From contig NC_135557.1 of NCBI RefSeq assembly GCF_964340395.1, forward strand, positions 21,417,225 to 21,481,224: a stretch of DNA of 64,000 nucleotides. The letters run 5' to 3'. The notes below the pieces were generated by a model. It saw only the letters and a program-made list of their open reading frames with translations. It was not told the DNA's origin and searched no databases. The DNA is from Glandiceps talaboti (Eukaryota > Hemichordata > Enteropneusta > Spengelidae). This document shows, piece by piece, positions 12,235 to 24,378 of the stretch (within the stretch, counting starts at the first letter, position 1; the number at the start of each line of letters is the position of its first letter). A program made the translations under genes and the position numbers.

Positions 12235-12480
12235 TTTTACTTTTATGTGTTTGAATAGTAACATGATTTAAAGAGAAATTAGTGGCAACAAATAAATACT
12301 AAAAGGTGTCTGTAATATGCATAAAATAACTTGATTTTGATAACTGTCTTTGAAGGTCAAAGTCAAGGTCAAAGTCTCAAATTAAAGTTTACACCAAATA
12401 ATATGGGGATGGACACTTTAATGGAGTCTCCATGTATTATAGCTTTTGAGGTATATGTGAAATAATAATTATTCATTATA
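12235..12480. repeat. Dispersed repeat D, copy 1
   Basis: Shares in order TTTACTTTTATGTGT, GGTCAAGGTCAA and TGGAGTCTCCATGTATTATA with 40010-40400. The match is interrupted and old. It may be a degraded retroposon; no ends are visible. Confidence 0.6.
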
Positions 12481-13517
12481 AATATAGCTACCATTAAGTG
12501 AAAAGTTTTGAGTTCATCTAATGCATGGTGGTTAAGTAAAATACTACAACTTAAGTACCTTACAAATATGCAGCAAAGATTACGCCCAAATATGTATAAA
12601 CTCAGTTTGTGATCCATTTTTTTTTACTTGTATTTGATGTACATGATATCCTTTTATGTCAGCTATATTGCCAATTTGTTGGCAAACAAAGAAATTATAA
12701 AAACAATGTCCTTACATATATAGAATGTCAAATGGGTTCAAAATTGAATCAAAGTTCTCCTGTCCCATTCTCGCAAGCCAGAGCATATATTTCTGTGGGT
12801 ATGTTTTGTCATAAAGAGGCCCATGGATTACAACATTGTCATGTCCCAATACTGATGTGCACTAAAATGGAATTTAACTGATTTAGATGAACCAGTTGGA
12901 AACCATTTCAGTTTTGAACCTATTTAAAGAAAAAATGATGCAAAGGCAAAAATTTAATCAATTCAAATCCATTGTTCAGTTTTGTGGTGGGGATAGTATC
13001 TGGTTTCGAACCAGGTTGATCATTTTGCATTGATGCAGGTGGGGTACAGGGCTACTGTCATCAAGCCAGTGCTATATTCACAGTGCAGAAGTCCATTTGT
13101 ATTTCAACTTAATATCAATGAAATTATTTCACATAAAACAGGTGTTCGAACAGTTACAGTACATGTAAGGTTGACAGTTTTTAATTCACTCTTTCTCATC
13201 ATGAAACATTTTAAAATATCCAAGATTTGAAAAAAATGTCTGGTACACTTTAATAATCATGAAGTACTACTAGTGCCTTTGAAATGCAAGAAATGAAGAG
13301 TTTGACATTTGACTCTGACTTAGGTCAAACTAAGTCAAGATCAATAGGGAACTTGCAAACCTGTCATGTAAATGTTGCATCATGGGAAAAGTGATAATAA
13401 AATACTAACGGTTTGGTATTGTAAACAATACTGTTACATTGTTTGCAACCACGAATGATCAATTCATAGTTACCCTGACCATTGTGGAAGGTTTTTTTAT
13501 CGGTTATAGTCCTTTGC
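12481..13517. other. No gene recognised
   Basis: AATAGGGAACTTGCAA at 13343-13358 is an inverted piece of the 38-bp unit amplified just downstream at 13518-13678. Otherwise unremarkable A+T-rich DNA. Confidence 0.45.
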
Positions 13518-13678
13518 GTCTGAGCATGCTCAGTTTGGATTGCAAGTTCCCTATTAGAATTACATGCTCAGTTTGGATTGCAAGTTCCCTATTAGAATTA
13601 CATGCTCAGTTTGGATTGCAAGTTCCCTATTAGAATTACATGCTCAGTTTGGATTGCAAGTTCCCTATTAGAATTACA
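13518..13678. repeat. 38-bp tandem repeat, 4 copies
   Basis: Four near-identical units of ATGCTCAGTTTGGATTGCAA followed by GTTCCCTATTAGAATTAC. The low divergence points to recent amplification. Confidence 0.95.
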
Positions 13679-13906
13679 CCATCAGTCTTTCTGATAACAT
13701 TAACCATTTGCATTATTAAAGTCATTCTATTACTATGTTTAGACTACAACTGTGAGTTTCACTCTGAGGTGACATAAAGTAGTAAAATTCATAATGGAGA
13801 AGTTCAACTTAATATCAATGGAAGTAGGGTTGTGTTTCTGATGACTTCCATGATCTTGAAGAGTACATTTCCGAGACTCTCAGTGTTTACATTATCTTTA
13901 TTACAC

Positions 13907-14321
13907 AGTGACTATTAGTCTAGAGTTCTAAACTGGTACAGTATTACGTATTAAAAACTTCATTACTTTACCAGTCTAGTCAAGGCAGTTATGAAAGGTG
14001 TTAATTGTGGTGCTTCCCTGTAGTGAGCAAATCGCAAAGAGTGCATGTCAGTAGTAATCCATCACAAACTGACAGGCTGTCGTTTTTGGACTGAACTGAT
14101 ATGCAAATGTCCAACCAGGACTCCACCTCCAGTCTGTTTACATTAAAATCAAGTGACGCGACGACGACGACGACGACGACAACGACGACGATGTCATCAT
14201 GTTTATATGAACAATGGTTGTGGGAGCACAGAAATAAGTGCTCGAACAACTGCCTGGTAAGGTAATGAAGTTTTTAATACGTAATACTGTACCAGTTTAG
14301 AACTCTAGACTAAATGACTAT
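13907..14321. mobile_element. 397-bp TIR element with 9-bp target duplication
   Basis: Terminal inverted repeats of about 57 bp, nearly identical, begin TAGTCTAGAGTTCTAAACTG (13916 on) and end with the inverse at 14312. AGTGACTAT (13907-13915) and AATGACTAT (14313-14321) flank it, eight of nine bases matching. The interior is unrelated to any long frame and includes a (GAC)n tract at 14155-14192. An 8-9 bp duplication suggests a hAT- or Mutator-type non-autonomous element; the termini do not decide. Confidence 0.85.
14155..14192. repeat. (GAC)n trinucleotide tract inside the TIR element
   Basis: About 12 GAC/AAC triplets ending in GATGTCATCATG. CpG-rich compared with the surrounding sequence. 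Confidence 0.9.
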
Positions 14322-14944
14322 ATGCCACCATAGATCTAGAAGCATCTCTACCACCCACCTGTGTAAACCACCACATTGACCAATTATAGTTTGTGTCTAT
14401 CTTAGTAAGCCGATACACTGATTGTTGTTGTAATAAGTCACTGTATAAGAAGAGCCTCTGGTGCAACAGTTTACCACCAAGTTTAAATAAATAAATACTG
14501 GGTAATTTGTCAAAAAACAATGATTTCTGTCCATGCTATTTAGATTAGAAAACACAAATTATTGATAATAGTGAATATTTTCAGTAAACTGTGAGGTCTG
14601 TCTTAGTCTGCAGACAGACAGTGATGCAACAGCCACTTACGATATATGAAAATACTGAAAATTTCCATGACTTCAAATTACTATGCCTTGCAGCACTTTA
14701 TAAGATTACTCAACTAGGTTTTTCCTTTCTGTCTAAATTTCGGCATTTCTTTCTCATTCATATTACTTATAGTTCGATGTCCTATGGGATTTAAATGGAA
14801 GATTACCGACCATCATCTCCATTGCAAACTATTTCCATTATCACTTTTTTTTCCTCTATTCCAATCGTCAAGTGTCTCTGTTGTCTTTCAGAGTCTTTGG
14901 CCTAAAGGCTCACCTGTAATTACTTTTCAGGAAACTGTCTCCCG
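14322..14944. other. No feature recognised
   Basis: A+T-rich DNA without repeat or splice-supported frame. Confidence 0.4.
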
Positions 14945-16090
14945 TTGTTGGAAAAGTCGGCAGAACACAGATTATACAAAATATCTCAAATCGTTGAAAA
15001 GTCGACAGAACACATGTATAAGAAATGCATTAAGATCTGAGCAAGTCTGTGGCCATTACGCAAAACATTTTGCATGACTGGGCAAGACGACAGAGCACAT
15101 ATAAACTATCTTCCACCAATCATTGGAAAACTCTGCAGGATGCATATAAATTATGTCACATCATTGGCAACTTGGGAGACAACATACGACATATCCTACA
15201 TCATAGCATAGACCCTACATGAAATGTGTAGTCTATCCTCACAGTGTGGGCAGGTCAGCACAACACATACAAAAGACATCACAGTACTTGACAACTCAAG
15301 CAGACAATAGTTTAAACAATCTCACATTATTGGGAAATTCAGTAGACAACATTCAAAGTAAATTACAATAGTAGGAAGACAACACACGACATCTCACATG
15401 ACTTAGCACCTTGGCAGACAACATATGAAATATGTATCAATATATTACAACATTGGTCAAGTCGGTATACAACATATGAAAGTTGAAAAATTTCTCATTA
15501 TCAACCAATTCTGCTCACAGCATCTAAAATACATCTGTCATCATTGAAAAAGTCCTATACACAACTTACATATAGTAAATCAGCAAAAAGCATATAATTT
15601 ATAAAATATCTCTCATCATTGGAAAAGTCAACAGATCACATGAAATAGCTCCAAACATTGGAAAGTTGACAGAACACATATAAAATATCTCTCATTATGG
15701 AAGTCAACAGAACACATAAAATATCTCCCATCATTGGAAGTCAACAGAATATATAAAATATCTCCCAATATTGGAAGTAAACAGAATATATAAAATATCT
15801 GTCATTACTGGAAGTCAACAGAACACATAAAATATCTCCCATCATTGGAAGTCAACAGAATATATAAAATATCTCCCATCATTGGAAGTCAACAGAATAT
15901 ATAAAATATCTGTCATTACTGGAAGTCAACAGAACACATAAAATATCTCCCATCATTGGAAGTCAACAGAATATATAAAATATCTCCCATCATTGGAAGT
16001 CAACAGAATATATAAAATATCTCCCATCATTGGAAGTCAACAGAATATATTAAATATCTGTCATTACTGGAAGTCAACAGAACACTTCCG
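14945..16090. repeat. ~35-bp tandem array, degenerate to homogeneous
   Basis: Units carry a core of TTGGAAGTCAACAGAAcaCA followed by TAAAATATCTCCCATCA. The first ~600 bp are strongly diverged (AAAGTCGGCAGAACACA and similar); units from about 15690 to 16085 are nearly uniform, with a larger three-unit pattern repeating around 15780-16070. The gradient suggests growth by unequal exchange at one end. Confidence 0.9.
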
Positions 16091-16280
16091 TATGATTTGT
16101 TGTCACTAAATTCTTACTAGAATCTCACAAGATACTATTAGAATAATGAAAATAGTGATTTCTAATGAGAATCTGATCAGAATTCAATGTAATAGTAGAT
16201 TCTTACAAGAATCTATCAGAAGATCCTCCTGACAGTTAGTGAAAAAAATTCTAATAGAGTCTAACAATTTCTTATGCCAT
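16091..16280. other. Non-repeat interruption in the array, possible insertion
   Basis: About 190 bp without the array unit, rich in the near-palindromes ATTCTTACTAGAAT and GATTCTTACAAGAATC. The array resumes at 16281 with the same unit. A small foldback insertion is possible, but I found no clear flanking duplication. Confidence 0.45.
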
Positions 16281-16860
16281 AAAATATCTCACATTATTGG
16301 AAGTCAACAGAACAAAAAGAATATCTCCCATCACTGAAAGTCAACAGAACACATGAAATATCTCCCAACATTGGAAAAGTTGACAGACCACATATAAAAT
16401 ATCTCTCATCATTCGAAGTCAACAGAACATATAAATTATCTCCCAATGTGGGAAAGTTGACCAAGCATGTATAAAATACCTCCCAACGTTGGCAGACAAT
16501 ATACAAAACATCTCACGTCATACATATACATGTAGTGTGGGCAAATCAACACAACACATACAAAATATACCACATCATTTGACAAGTCAGTAGATAATTC
16601 ACAAAAGTAACATGTTCCATTATTGGGCAATTTGGCAGACAACATACAAAACATCTCACATCATTACTAAAAGTCAGTAGACAACATATAAAGTGACACA
16701 CATTTAATACTGAGCACTTTGGCAAAACTTGATACAATTAAACATGATATGCCGAAGTGTGCAAAACAGACACAAAATATACAAAATATCTCAATTTTTG
16801 GGCAATAGTACAGACAACATACAAAATAGCTCTAGCCAATTAACAGAAGATGTACAAAAC
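16281..16860. repeat. Continuation of the ~35-bp array, diverged
   Basis: The core recurs as GTCAACAGAACA, GTTGACAGACCACATATAAA and then GGCAGACAACATACAAAACA, drifting toward the unit used by the next array. Minus-strand Cys-rich frames here result from the repeat. Confidence 0.8.
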
Positions 16861-17745
16861 ATCTCATATTCTTGGGCAATATGACAGACAACATACATTC
16901 TCGTAACCTTGGACAAATTTACAGAAGATGTACAAAACATCTCAAATTCTTAGGCAAGATGGCAGACAATATACAAATGTTCTTGTACCCTTGGACAAAT
17001 TTACAGATGAAGTACAAAACATCTCAAATTCTTAGGCATGATGGCAGACAATATACAAATGTTCTTGTACCCTTGGACAAATTTACGGATGTAAAAAATC
17101 TCAAATTCTTAGGCAAGATGGCAGACAAATTTACAGATGTACAAAACATCTCAAATTCTTAGGCAAGATGGCAGACAATATACAAATGTTCTTGTACCCT
17201 TGGACAAATTTACAGATGTAAAAAATCTCAAATTCTTAGGCAAGTAGGCAGACAAATGTTCTCATACCCTTGGACAAATTTACAGATGTACAAAACATCT
17301 CAAATTCTTAGGCAAGATGGCAGACAATATACAAAATGTAGTTGTACCCTTGGACAAATTTACAGAAGATGTTCAAAACATCTCAAAGTCTTAGGCAAGA
17401 TGGCAGACAATATACAAATGTTCTTGTACCCTTGGACAAATTTACAGATGTAAAAAATCTCAAATTCTTAGGCAAGATGGCAGACAAACGTTCTCATACC
17501 CTTGGACAAACTTACAGATGTACAAAACATCTCAAATTCTTAGGCAAGATGGCAGACAATATACAAATGTTCTTGTACCCTTGGACAAATTTACAGATGA
17601 TGTACAAAACATCTCAAATTCTTAGGCAAGATGGCAGACAATATACAAAATGATCTTGTACCCTTGGACAAATTTACAGAAGATGTAGAAAAAATCTCAG
17701 ATTCTTGGACAAGTCGGCAGACAACATACAAATTATCTGGTATAT
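16861..17745. repeat. 52-82 bp higher-order array derived from the preceding unit
   Basis: Units combine ATTCTTAGGCAAGATGGCAG, ACAATATACAAATGTTCTTG, TACCCTTGGACAAATTTACA and GATGTACAAAACATCTCAA. Around ten units are present, some lacking one segment, so spacing alternates. GGCAGACAACATACAAAACA of the upstream array is visible as the ancestral half of this unit. Confidence 0.9.
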
Positions 17746-18339
17746 TCAGACATGTTTACGGCAGACATAGAATTAACAGGTGTTATCAGATTAAGTATAG
17801 CTATAGAAGAATTCAGATATCTTATGAATAAAAGATGGTCAGCAGTAGAATCATTCAGCCATGAATTATACATTGCAACTGGGTTGGATACAGGTCAAAC
17901 TACAACACATTTATTCACTTTGATTATTGCTAATAAAGCTATTAAAATTCTTACAGCTTAAATGCATAGCAATGTGTTGATATGAATTAAGCATATTGCT
18001 ACTTGGAGTCTATCATGAATTTATTATATGATGGGACAGGCAGATAACATATTTTTCTCATTATCACTACTCAAAATTTTTTGATAAATGTTTAAAGAAA
18101 AATGCGAGATTTAATGTTAACTATAAAACATCTTGAATATAATAAATAAAAGAAAATAGTAATATCAGAATATTGTGAAATATTCAAAGTGAAATCTGCA
18201 ATTGAAGTTAATTATGTAGGAATATTGTAAATGCGCAAATGATACTGAGTGAAATCAAAATTATTATGTCAAACTCGTTTTGTGAAATATTCAAAAAGAA
18301 AATTTATTTATCAAAATAAAAATTGATACTTCACTCCAT
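17746..18339. other. No gene assigned; short open frame at 17752-17961
   Basis: A 69-codon + frame starts in the last array unit and runs into flanking DNA (it contains RLSIAIEEFRYLMNKRWSAV). It looks less biased than the repeat frames, but it has no splice or promoter support and no family I recognise. The rest is A+T rich. Confidence 0.35.
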
Positions 18340-18765
18340 TGGCCAGGTCTGGTAGGGGTGTGTGGCCAATGCTGTCAACCCCAGACCCCCATTTTAGACC
18401 AAAGTTGAACTCATAGTTGAACGATGGATGAAATTTTGTGCATGCGCAGTTAACGTAACAATGTATTATGGGGCGATAGCTAGGACCAAGCATTTCAGGG
18501 GGTGTGCATGCTATCTCAACCAGTGAATTAGCAGGGGAAAATCCTGAACTCGTTGAGAATTTATCAAGGAGCTCCTTCCAGGCCCCATTTTAGACCAAAA
18601 AAAATAAAAAATTGTGAAATGTGGACCCCATTTTAGACTCATTAGCTCTCAAAAGACAGTACCCATGTTAGATCAAAGAGCAAAAAATCCTACCCCAAGG
18701 GGGGGCACATATATGTATACCCAATAGGTGGGAGTACCCCCCCCCCCCTCCCCCGGGAACTTACT
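18340..18765 (-). repeat. Old dispersed repeat with G-rich terminus
   Basis: Read on the minus strand it begins in a G run (18738-18758), then GGTACTCCCACCTATTGGG, GTGCCCCCCCTTGGGGTAGG and repeated TCTAAAATGGGG blocks at three places. From memory this layout resembles a repeat seen in several marine invertebrate genomes; that is recall, not a search. Overall GC is well above the local level. No coding frame. Confidence 0.5.
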
Positions 18766-19304
18766 AAAAGATAGAGATAACAGGAAGTGAATGAATTAGT
18801 ATTGGTATAATATATAGATATGTACATCTGTTTATGTAAAGTATTACTGATATCATGAGAACATTCTTGAAGTGATCTTTAATGACCGAGACAGTGACCA
18901 TCCTTATCTAGCTATAGGAGTAATTAATGCAATGGTCATAATAAGCACAACATAACATGTGACACCTTTATGATTTGGCAACATTTAATACAAACTAAGA
19001 TGATATTTCATTTTGAATTATGCAACTCATTTTAACTATTTCATCAATGTAATTTTGATATAATTTTGATTTCACTCTAGTCAGTATTTTTGTCACAAAT
19101 ATGATGTCATTATTTTATATTCTATCAATATTTTGTTTGCTGATGGCAAATGCTAGTTAAACCAGCAGTGTTTTTTTTTTTCCCATCAAAGACTCTTGAA
19201 TACATACTGACCTGAGTTTCATTTATGAAGCATGCCCTCACATGGCCTAACTTTCCATTGACCAATCACAAAGTATCAGCCTGAACATGGAAGTTACCTA
19301 TGTC
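18766..19304. other. No feature recognised
   Basis: A+T-rich DNA with a T run at 19172-19181. Confidence 0.4.
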
Positions 19305-19900
19305 TAATCCTAGCACTAATAGCAATCAGGGACTACCCTAATAACAATAATTGTCTACCCTAAAGGCAATCAGGGTCTACTCTGGCAATCAGGGACTACC
19401 ATAAGGGCAATCATGGCATACCCTAATGGAATAAGGGATTAGCCTAAAGGCAATCATGGCATACCCTAATGGCATGGCATACCCTAATGGCAATAAAGGA
19501 CGACCCTAAAGGCAATCATGGCATACCCTAATGGCAATAAGGGACGACCCTAAAGGCAATCATGGCATACCCTACTGGCAATAAGGGACGACCCTAATGG
19601 CAATCATGGCATACCATAATGGCAATAAGGGACTACCCTAAAGGCAATCAGGGTCTACCCTAATGGCAATAAGGGACTACCCTAAAGGCAATCAGGGTCT
19701 ACCCTAATGGTAATCATGGCATACCATAAAGGCAATCAGGGTCTCCCCTCTGTAAACCACCATTCTGGGTCTACCCTAATGGCAATAAGGGATGACCCTA
19801 AAGGCAATCAGGGTCTACCCTAATGGCAATAAGGGACTACCCTAAAGGCAATCAGGGTCTACCCTCTGTAAACCACCATTCTGGGTCTACCCTAATGACA
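19305..19900. repeat. 22-bp array with 44-bp dimeric order
   Basis: About 26 units alternate between GGCAATCAGGGTCTACCCTA and GGCAATAAGGGACTACCCTA, giving a 44-bp dimer in the right part. A variant block, CTCTGTAAACCACCATTCTG, is present twice (about 19747 and 19863), so a larger segment has also duplicated. Confidence 0.92.
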
Positions 19901-20174
19901 ACCACAATTTAGAATCAACATACAAATGAATATTATCAAATGATAACAACAATTTATACAGATATTGTTCCATGTGGTACATAGAATACAGAACATGCTT
20001 ACCTAACCCAGCAGTGACATCTGTGTGTATTCAACTTGAAGATATAAAGGCCAATGATTTCATGAATTCAATGTGTACAGATTATATCACTGTCTTCAAG
20101 ACAGTTAAGTTGCTTGGAGACACACGCTATGTCTCTAATGCATCTTTAAGTTCACAATACTTGACCTTACAGTG

Positions 20175-20540
20175 AATTCACACACTTTGCTTCAAACTAA
20201 GTCTTCCCACCAGCTAAATTCAAATACGTTTATCCGATCTGTGTCTTCCCATCAGCTGATCGAATTCAGACACTTTCTATCAAACTTTGTCTCAATATCA
20301 GCTGAATTCAATCTGCTGTCCATACTAAGTCTTCCCATTAGTTGAATCTAAACACGTCTTTTTTCTAGAAACTACATGTATGTCTTCCCATGGCACCACT
20401 ACATGTATTTATTCCTACCAGCTAAATTCAAACACTTTCATCCAATTTGAAAATGTATCATCACCTTAAGATAAACTTCAACATATCCAGACTGTCTTTG
20501 CATTAACTGAATTCTCACAATTTTTTTTATAAACTGACAC
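20175..20540. repeat. Degenerate ~50-bp tandem repeat
   Basis: GTCTTCCCATCAGCTgAATT, with CAAACACTTTCATCCAAA spacing, recurs six or seven times with heavy divergence. Confidence 0.65.
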
Positions 20541-21144
20541 TGATACAAGCAGTGGTAGCTGATCAAGGTTTTTATAGAGACACACACTTACAAAACAAAC
20601 CATACTGGTAGATGTAGATTTAGTTTTTTACAGAACCACAATGTCATGATGTATTGTAATGAGACATCTATATACATGTAGGGACACATTGATGCAAACA
20701 ATGGTAGATGTAGGGGAACAAATCAGATACCACCTTATGCTCTGACTCATTGATGCCATACACGTACATTGCTGTAGTGGCAGCCATATTTGATATTTTT
20801 TCCCCTTTCTTATTGGTTGCTTGTGACTACTTGTAGCAAGATGACAAGCTGCATCCATGTTCCATAGTGTATGTGATACTTCTTTTTCGCATAAATTTGG
20901 ACTTTATTGTGATCAAAGATGGTGGGTGAACCATAAACAAAGTGTTATGTCAAAGATTCCTACCCAATGGTTATCACGTTATAGATTATCTGAAAGGAAA
21001 ACTGTAAAATGTGTATGTTTTATTTATTTATGGTTTTTTATGGTTTTTATTGGCGATGACTCCAGCATGGCTGCTACTGATTGCAGCATACATGTATAGT
21101 ATAAAACATTCAACTGGACGTGTAAGTTAATGGAGAGAGATATA
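20541..21144. other. No feature recognised
   Basis: Short frames exist on both strands, none with splice or composition support. Confidence 0.4.
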
Positions 21145-21555
21145 AAGCCTGTCCATACTACAAAATCTGATTCGGGTCCAATTCAATTTACCTGTCCATA
21201 CTTGTGGTTAATTCGTATCTAATTTGAATTAACTGATCTGGATCGAAGCCTACTCTGGGTGGTGGTTTCAATCCGGATCAAAGTGATTTGAATCAGATTG
21301 CAATCAGTTAGGCTTGGTTTGGACAAGCACGTACTTGAGTGAATTATTTTGATCCTGATCAACACAGGAGTGATGTCATTGAGCCTGCGTAATCCGAATC
21401 AAAGCTGGTACGTGTGTGCACAGGTACAATAAAGTAATTTGAATCAAATCCATCTTTCAATTTTTTAGAGTGGACGGAAAGTGAATTCAATGCAGATTAA
21501 AGTGATCTGGATCGGTTTAACTCAGACTGAATCCAGATCAGATGTGAACAGGGCT
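21145..21555. mobile_element. Candidate TIR element, ~410 bp
   Basis: Begins AAGCCTGTCCATAC and ends GTGAACAGGGCT, a short imperfect inverted pair. The interior is packed with degenerate inverted and direct copies of TTGAATCMGATT and TGATCTGGATC motifs, a layout common in MITEs. No convincing target duplication was found, so the boundaries are provisional. Confidence 0.5.
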
Positions 21556-21778
21556 ACAGCTGCACTTTCAACAGTAGCTTGCACACCACCTGTTACTTCA
21601 ATTCACTGAGGCATAAAACACCAGTACTCACATTGATATGTATGACACGAAGCCATCTAATCATGAACGATATCAGGTAACACTGCTAGACAATGAAGGT
21701 TCTATCATGTCTCTGACTTCATTCATGTCATAATCTGGCATTAATTGAAATGCCATTGTTACATTTTTATCTGTAGTG

Positions 21779-21816
21779 CATTCATATTCATATTCATATT
21801 CATATTCATATTCAGA
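21779..21816. repeat. (TTCATA)n hexanucleotide repeat
   Basis: Five to six copies of CATATT. Confidence 0.9.
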
Positions 21817-22974
21817 ATCAGCTTCATTTTATTGAAATATTTCTTCAAAGCAAAAATATTACTAATTAGAAAAAACAAATTTTAAAATAGAGACACTAGT
21901 CATTCATTCGCATGTATATAATAGAAATTCAATATTGTGTAATATAATATATAATAGTGTCAGCTCCGCATATCAATGTATTTATTTACAACAGAAGTAC
22001 TTTTGTTATTGTTATTTTTGTTGTGTATCTCGTATATCAGTAAATTTGTCCAATGTGTTTGTCTGGTCCACAGACTATGATCAGTTCCTAGGGAACTATT
22101 TCCATGGTCCACACCAGAATTCATTTTTGTCATATTTGTTACATAGATTGCATCATTTTTGGTTCACTTCAGGTGGAATAAATTTCAGTTCAATTCAATA
22201 TACATGTATTTACTACAATGGCATGTTACAATATATACCATACTCTCTGATCTAATGTCAGGCAATGTACTGTGTAGAGTCAGAGTCTACCATACTAGAC
22301 ACACACCCACAAACACACACATTTATACAAGGTATTAACTGCATGACAAAGAAAAAAGGTTATAAAACTCAAACAATAATAATGAAAGTAGCTGAACTGA
22401 TGAAACTGTTGCTAGAGGTAACACTTGAAGGTTTGAGTATTACAGAGATATAAAAACAACCAGGGGGGTCCAGTGACTGTAAAAGTTAATTTGCAGGATG
22501 TATACCATCACTCACAATGAGAGACTCCAACTATATAAAATTCACATTGTAGTCTCATCACATTGTCATCCACTAATTACACCAGCATTGTTATTCCATA
22601 CACCAATACTATATACACATTGGTATGCAGTACAAATACACTTAAGACTATATACATGTATTGTCTTAATGTAAGTCTTATCTCAGTTGATCATCACCAC
22701 TGTCTCTGCACCTATCACACAATGACTCAAAGGACATGAACAGAAAGATTTATAGTCAGTGTGTGTTCATATATCATTTTAAATTTCATCATGCGTACAA
22801 ACACACAAACATACCAATAAATAAATACTTGCATTTTATAATGTGTACAGAAACGTATATGTAACACACTCTCGCACATGCAATCACATGTAAACTGGCA
22901 TGCTTGTACATATACCTGGTAATGTATACTGTAATCCTGGAAAGTTTCGCTATTAAAGACTTATATTTGCTAAT
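21817..22974. other. No gene recognised; end of repeat E in the last part
   Basis: A+T rich. From about 22925 the minus strand (GATTACAGTAT, GCGAAACTTTCC) belongs to the flank of dispersed repeat E. Confidence 0.45.
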
Positions 22975-23130
22975 CTTGCTGGGAAAAAAATGCAAAAATA
23001 AGTAGTGACTAAAATGCCCTTCTTGTATATAATCACAATGTACCTGTTTGGTAATTAATTATTACATGTAGTAAAAATTAGTGTTTGAGAACTAGCTGAT
23101 GACTGTAAAATAACAAAATTTTCTAGTCGC
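22975..23130 (-). repeat. Dispersed repeat E, single inverted copy
   Basis: The minus strand reads AGCTAGTTCTCAAACACTAA, ACAGGTACATTGTGATTATA and GAAGGGCATTTTAGTCACTA. These match in order the region that is five-fold amplified at 2690-3040. Here the segment is present once, so it serves as the unamplified reference. Confidence 0.75.
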
Positions 23131-24378
23131 AAAAATATCTCTGTTTACTGTACATGCACACTCTCTCCTATTCAATTACACTGGTAAACAAATAAACATG
23201 ACTTACAAATTGTTTATATCAGTAAACATAGTAAACAAGTATTACACATCATAAGTATGGAAGTATCTGTAGCCAGTAAAAATAACAATCTAATATCATA
23301 TTTTTAAAGTATTTTTATTACTGGAGCTTATTTTTATAATAATCACTGCAAATATCAAATCTTCTCAATTTCACCTGTTCAGGGAATTCAGCCTCCTTTT
23401 CAGGATCTCCTGTTTAACTGAAAACTAATATTATGGTTACATTCCTGCACACAGTCACCCATGTGATATCAGTAGATCGATCCAAAAAATGTCCGCTATA
23501 TTCTTGTCCATATACATGTAGTGCCACCTTTGGAAGAAATTGAAAGCTAAATGGTAGACCCAACACCCACACTGATGGAATGTAGTCAGTGTGTACACTT
23601 ATAAATCATTCACATCACATCTATACACGGTTAAAAAATCTTTAATTATTCTCCTTGCAAGACAATAAACTGACTGTAATTCATATGCTATATATGCAAA
23701 TTTTCCTTAATAGCCACCATCATTTGTATTCTTATCATAAATCCTTAAAGTTTGCATGATGTGTCATTCAACCTGAAATCAGCACACTGTTAATGAAATG
23801 TAATCATACAATTACAATTTGTAAGGTCTCATTAGAAATTGCTTTCCTATCGTGCCGGTTTGAATCTTACTAAGAATTGCATAATGATAAATGATACCCA
23901 GGGTTTGAACTTGACAGCAATGCAATGACCCAAAGCTGTGTACAGTACACTAAAACATACAGGAAATGAATGATCAAGGCCAAACGCCTCTTGCAAACTT
24001 ATAAGCTTTGTATGCTGTGAATATTAATGAAGATGCAGGGTTTTTCTGTTTTCTTTGTCATTTTTATACAATATGGACTCCTTACCACAGGGTATAAATC
24101 ACTGATTTACATCTAACCTGCATAGTCTCTGGTGAATAGATTTTACCTTTTCTATTATTATTCACAGAGTTAGATACATAATTCCATAATTTGGGAGAAG
24201 ATCATACCAACATGTCATTCCTAGATCCTATGATAAAGAAAAGCTAGTGTTTTGCTAAATGTTTGGAGGACGGGATCAGGTAAAAATTCCTTACCATAAT
24301 TTTGGTGGGGAGTAACTATCTTTGGGAACAAAAACACAAGGTATAACAGATAATACGAGTACACAATGGATGTTAATA
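23131..24378. other. No feature recognised
   Basis: About 1.2 kb of A+T-rich DNA without repeat structure or supported exon. Confidence 0.45.

Noticed and set aside
17752-17961. A 69-codon frame after the composite array as a real exon
   Set aside because: The composition looks protein-like, but the start lies in an array unit and no splice acceptor, donor or known family supports it.
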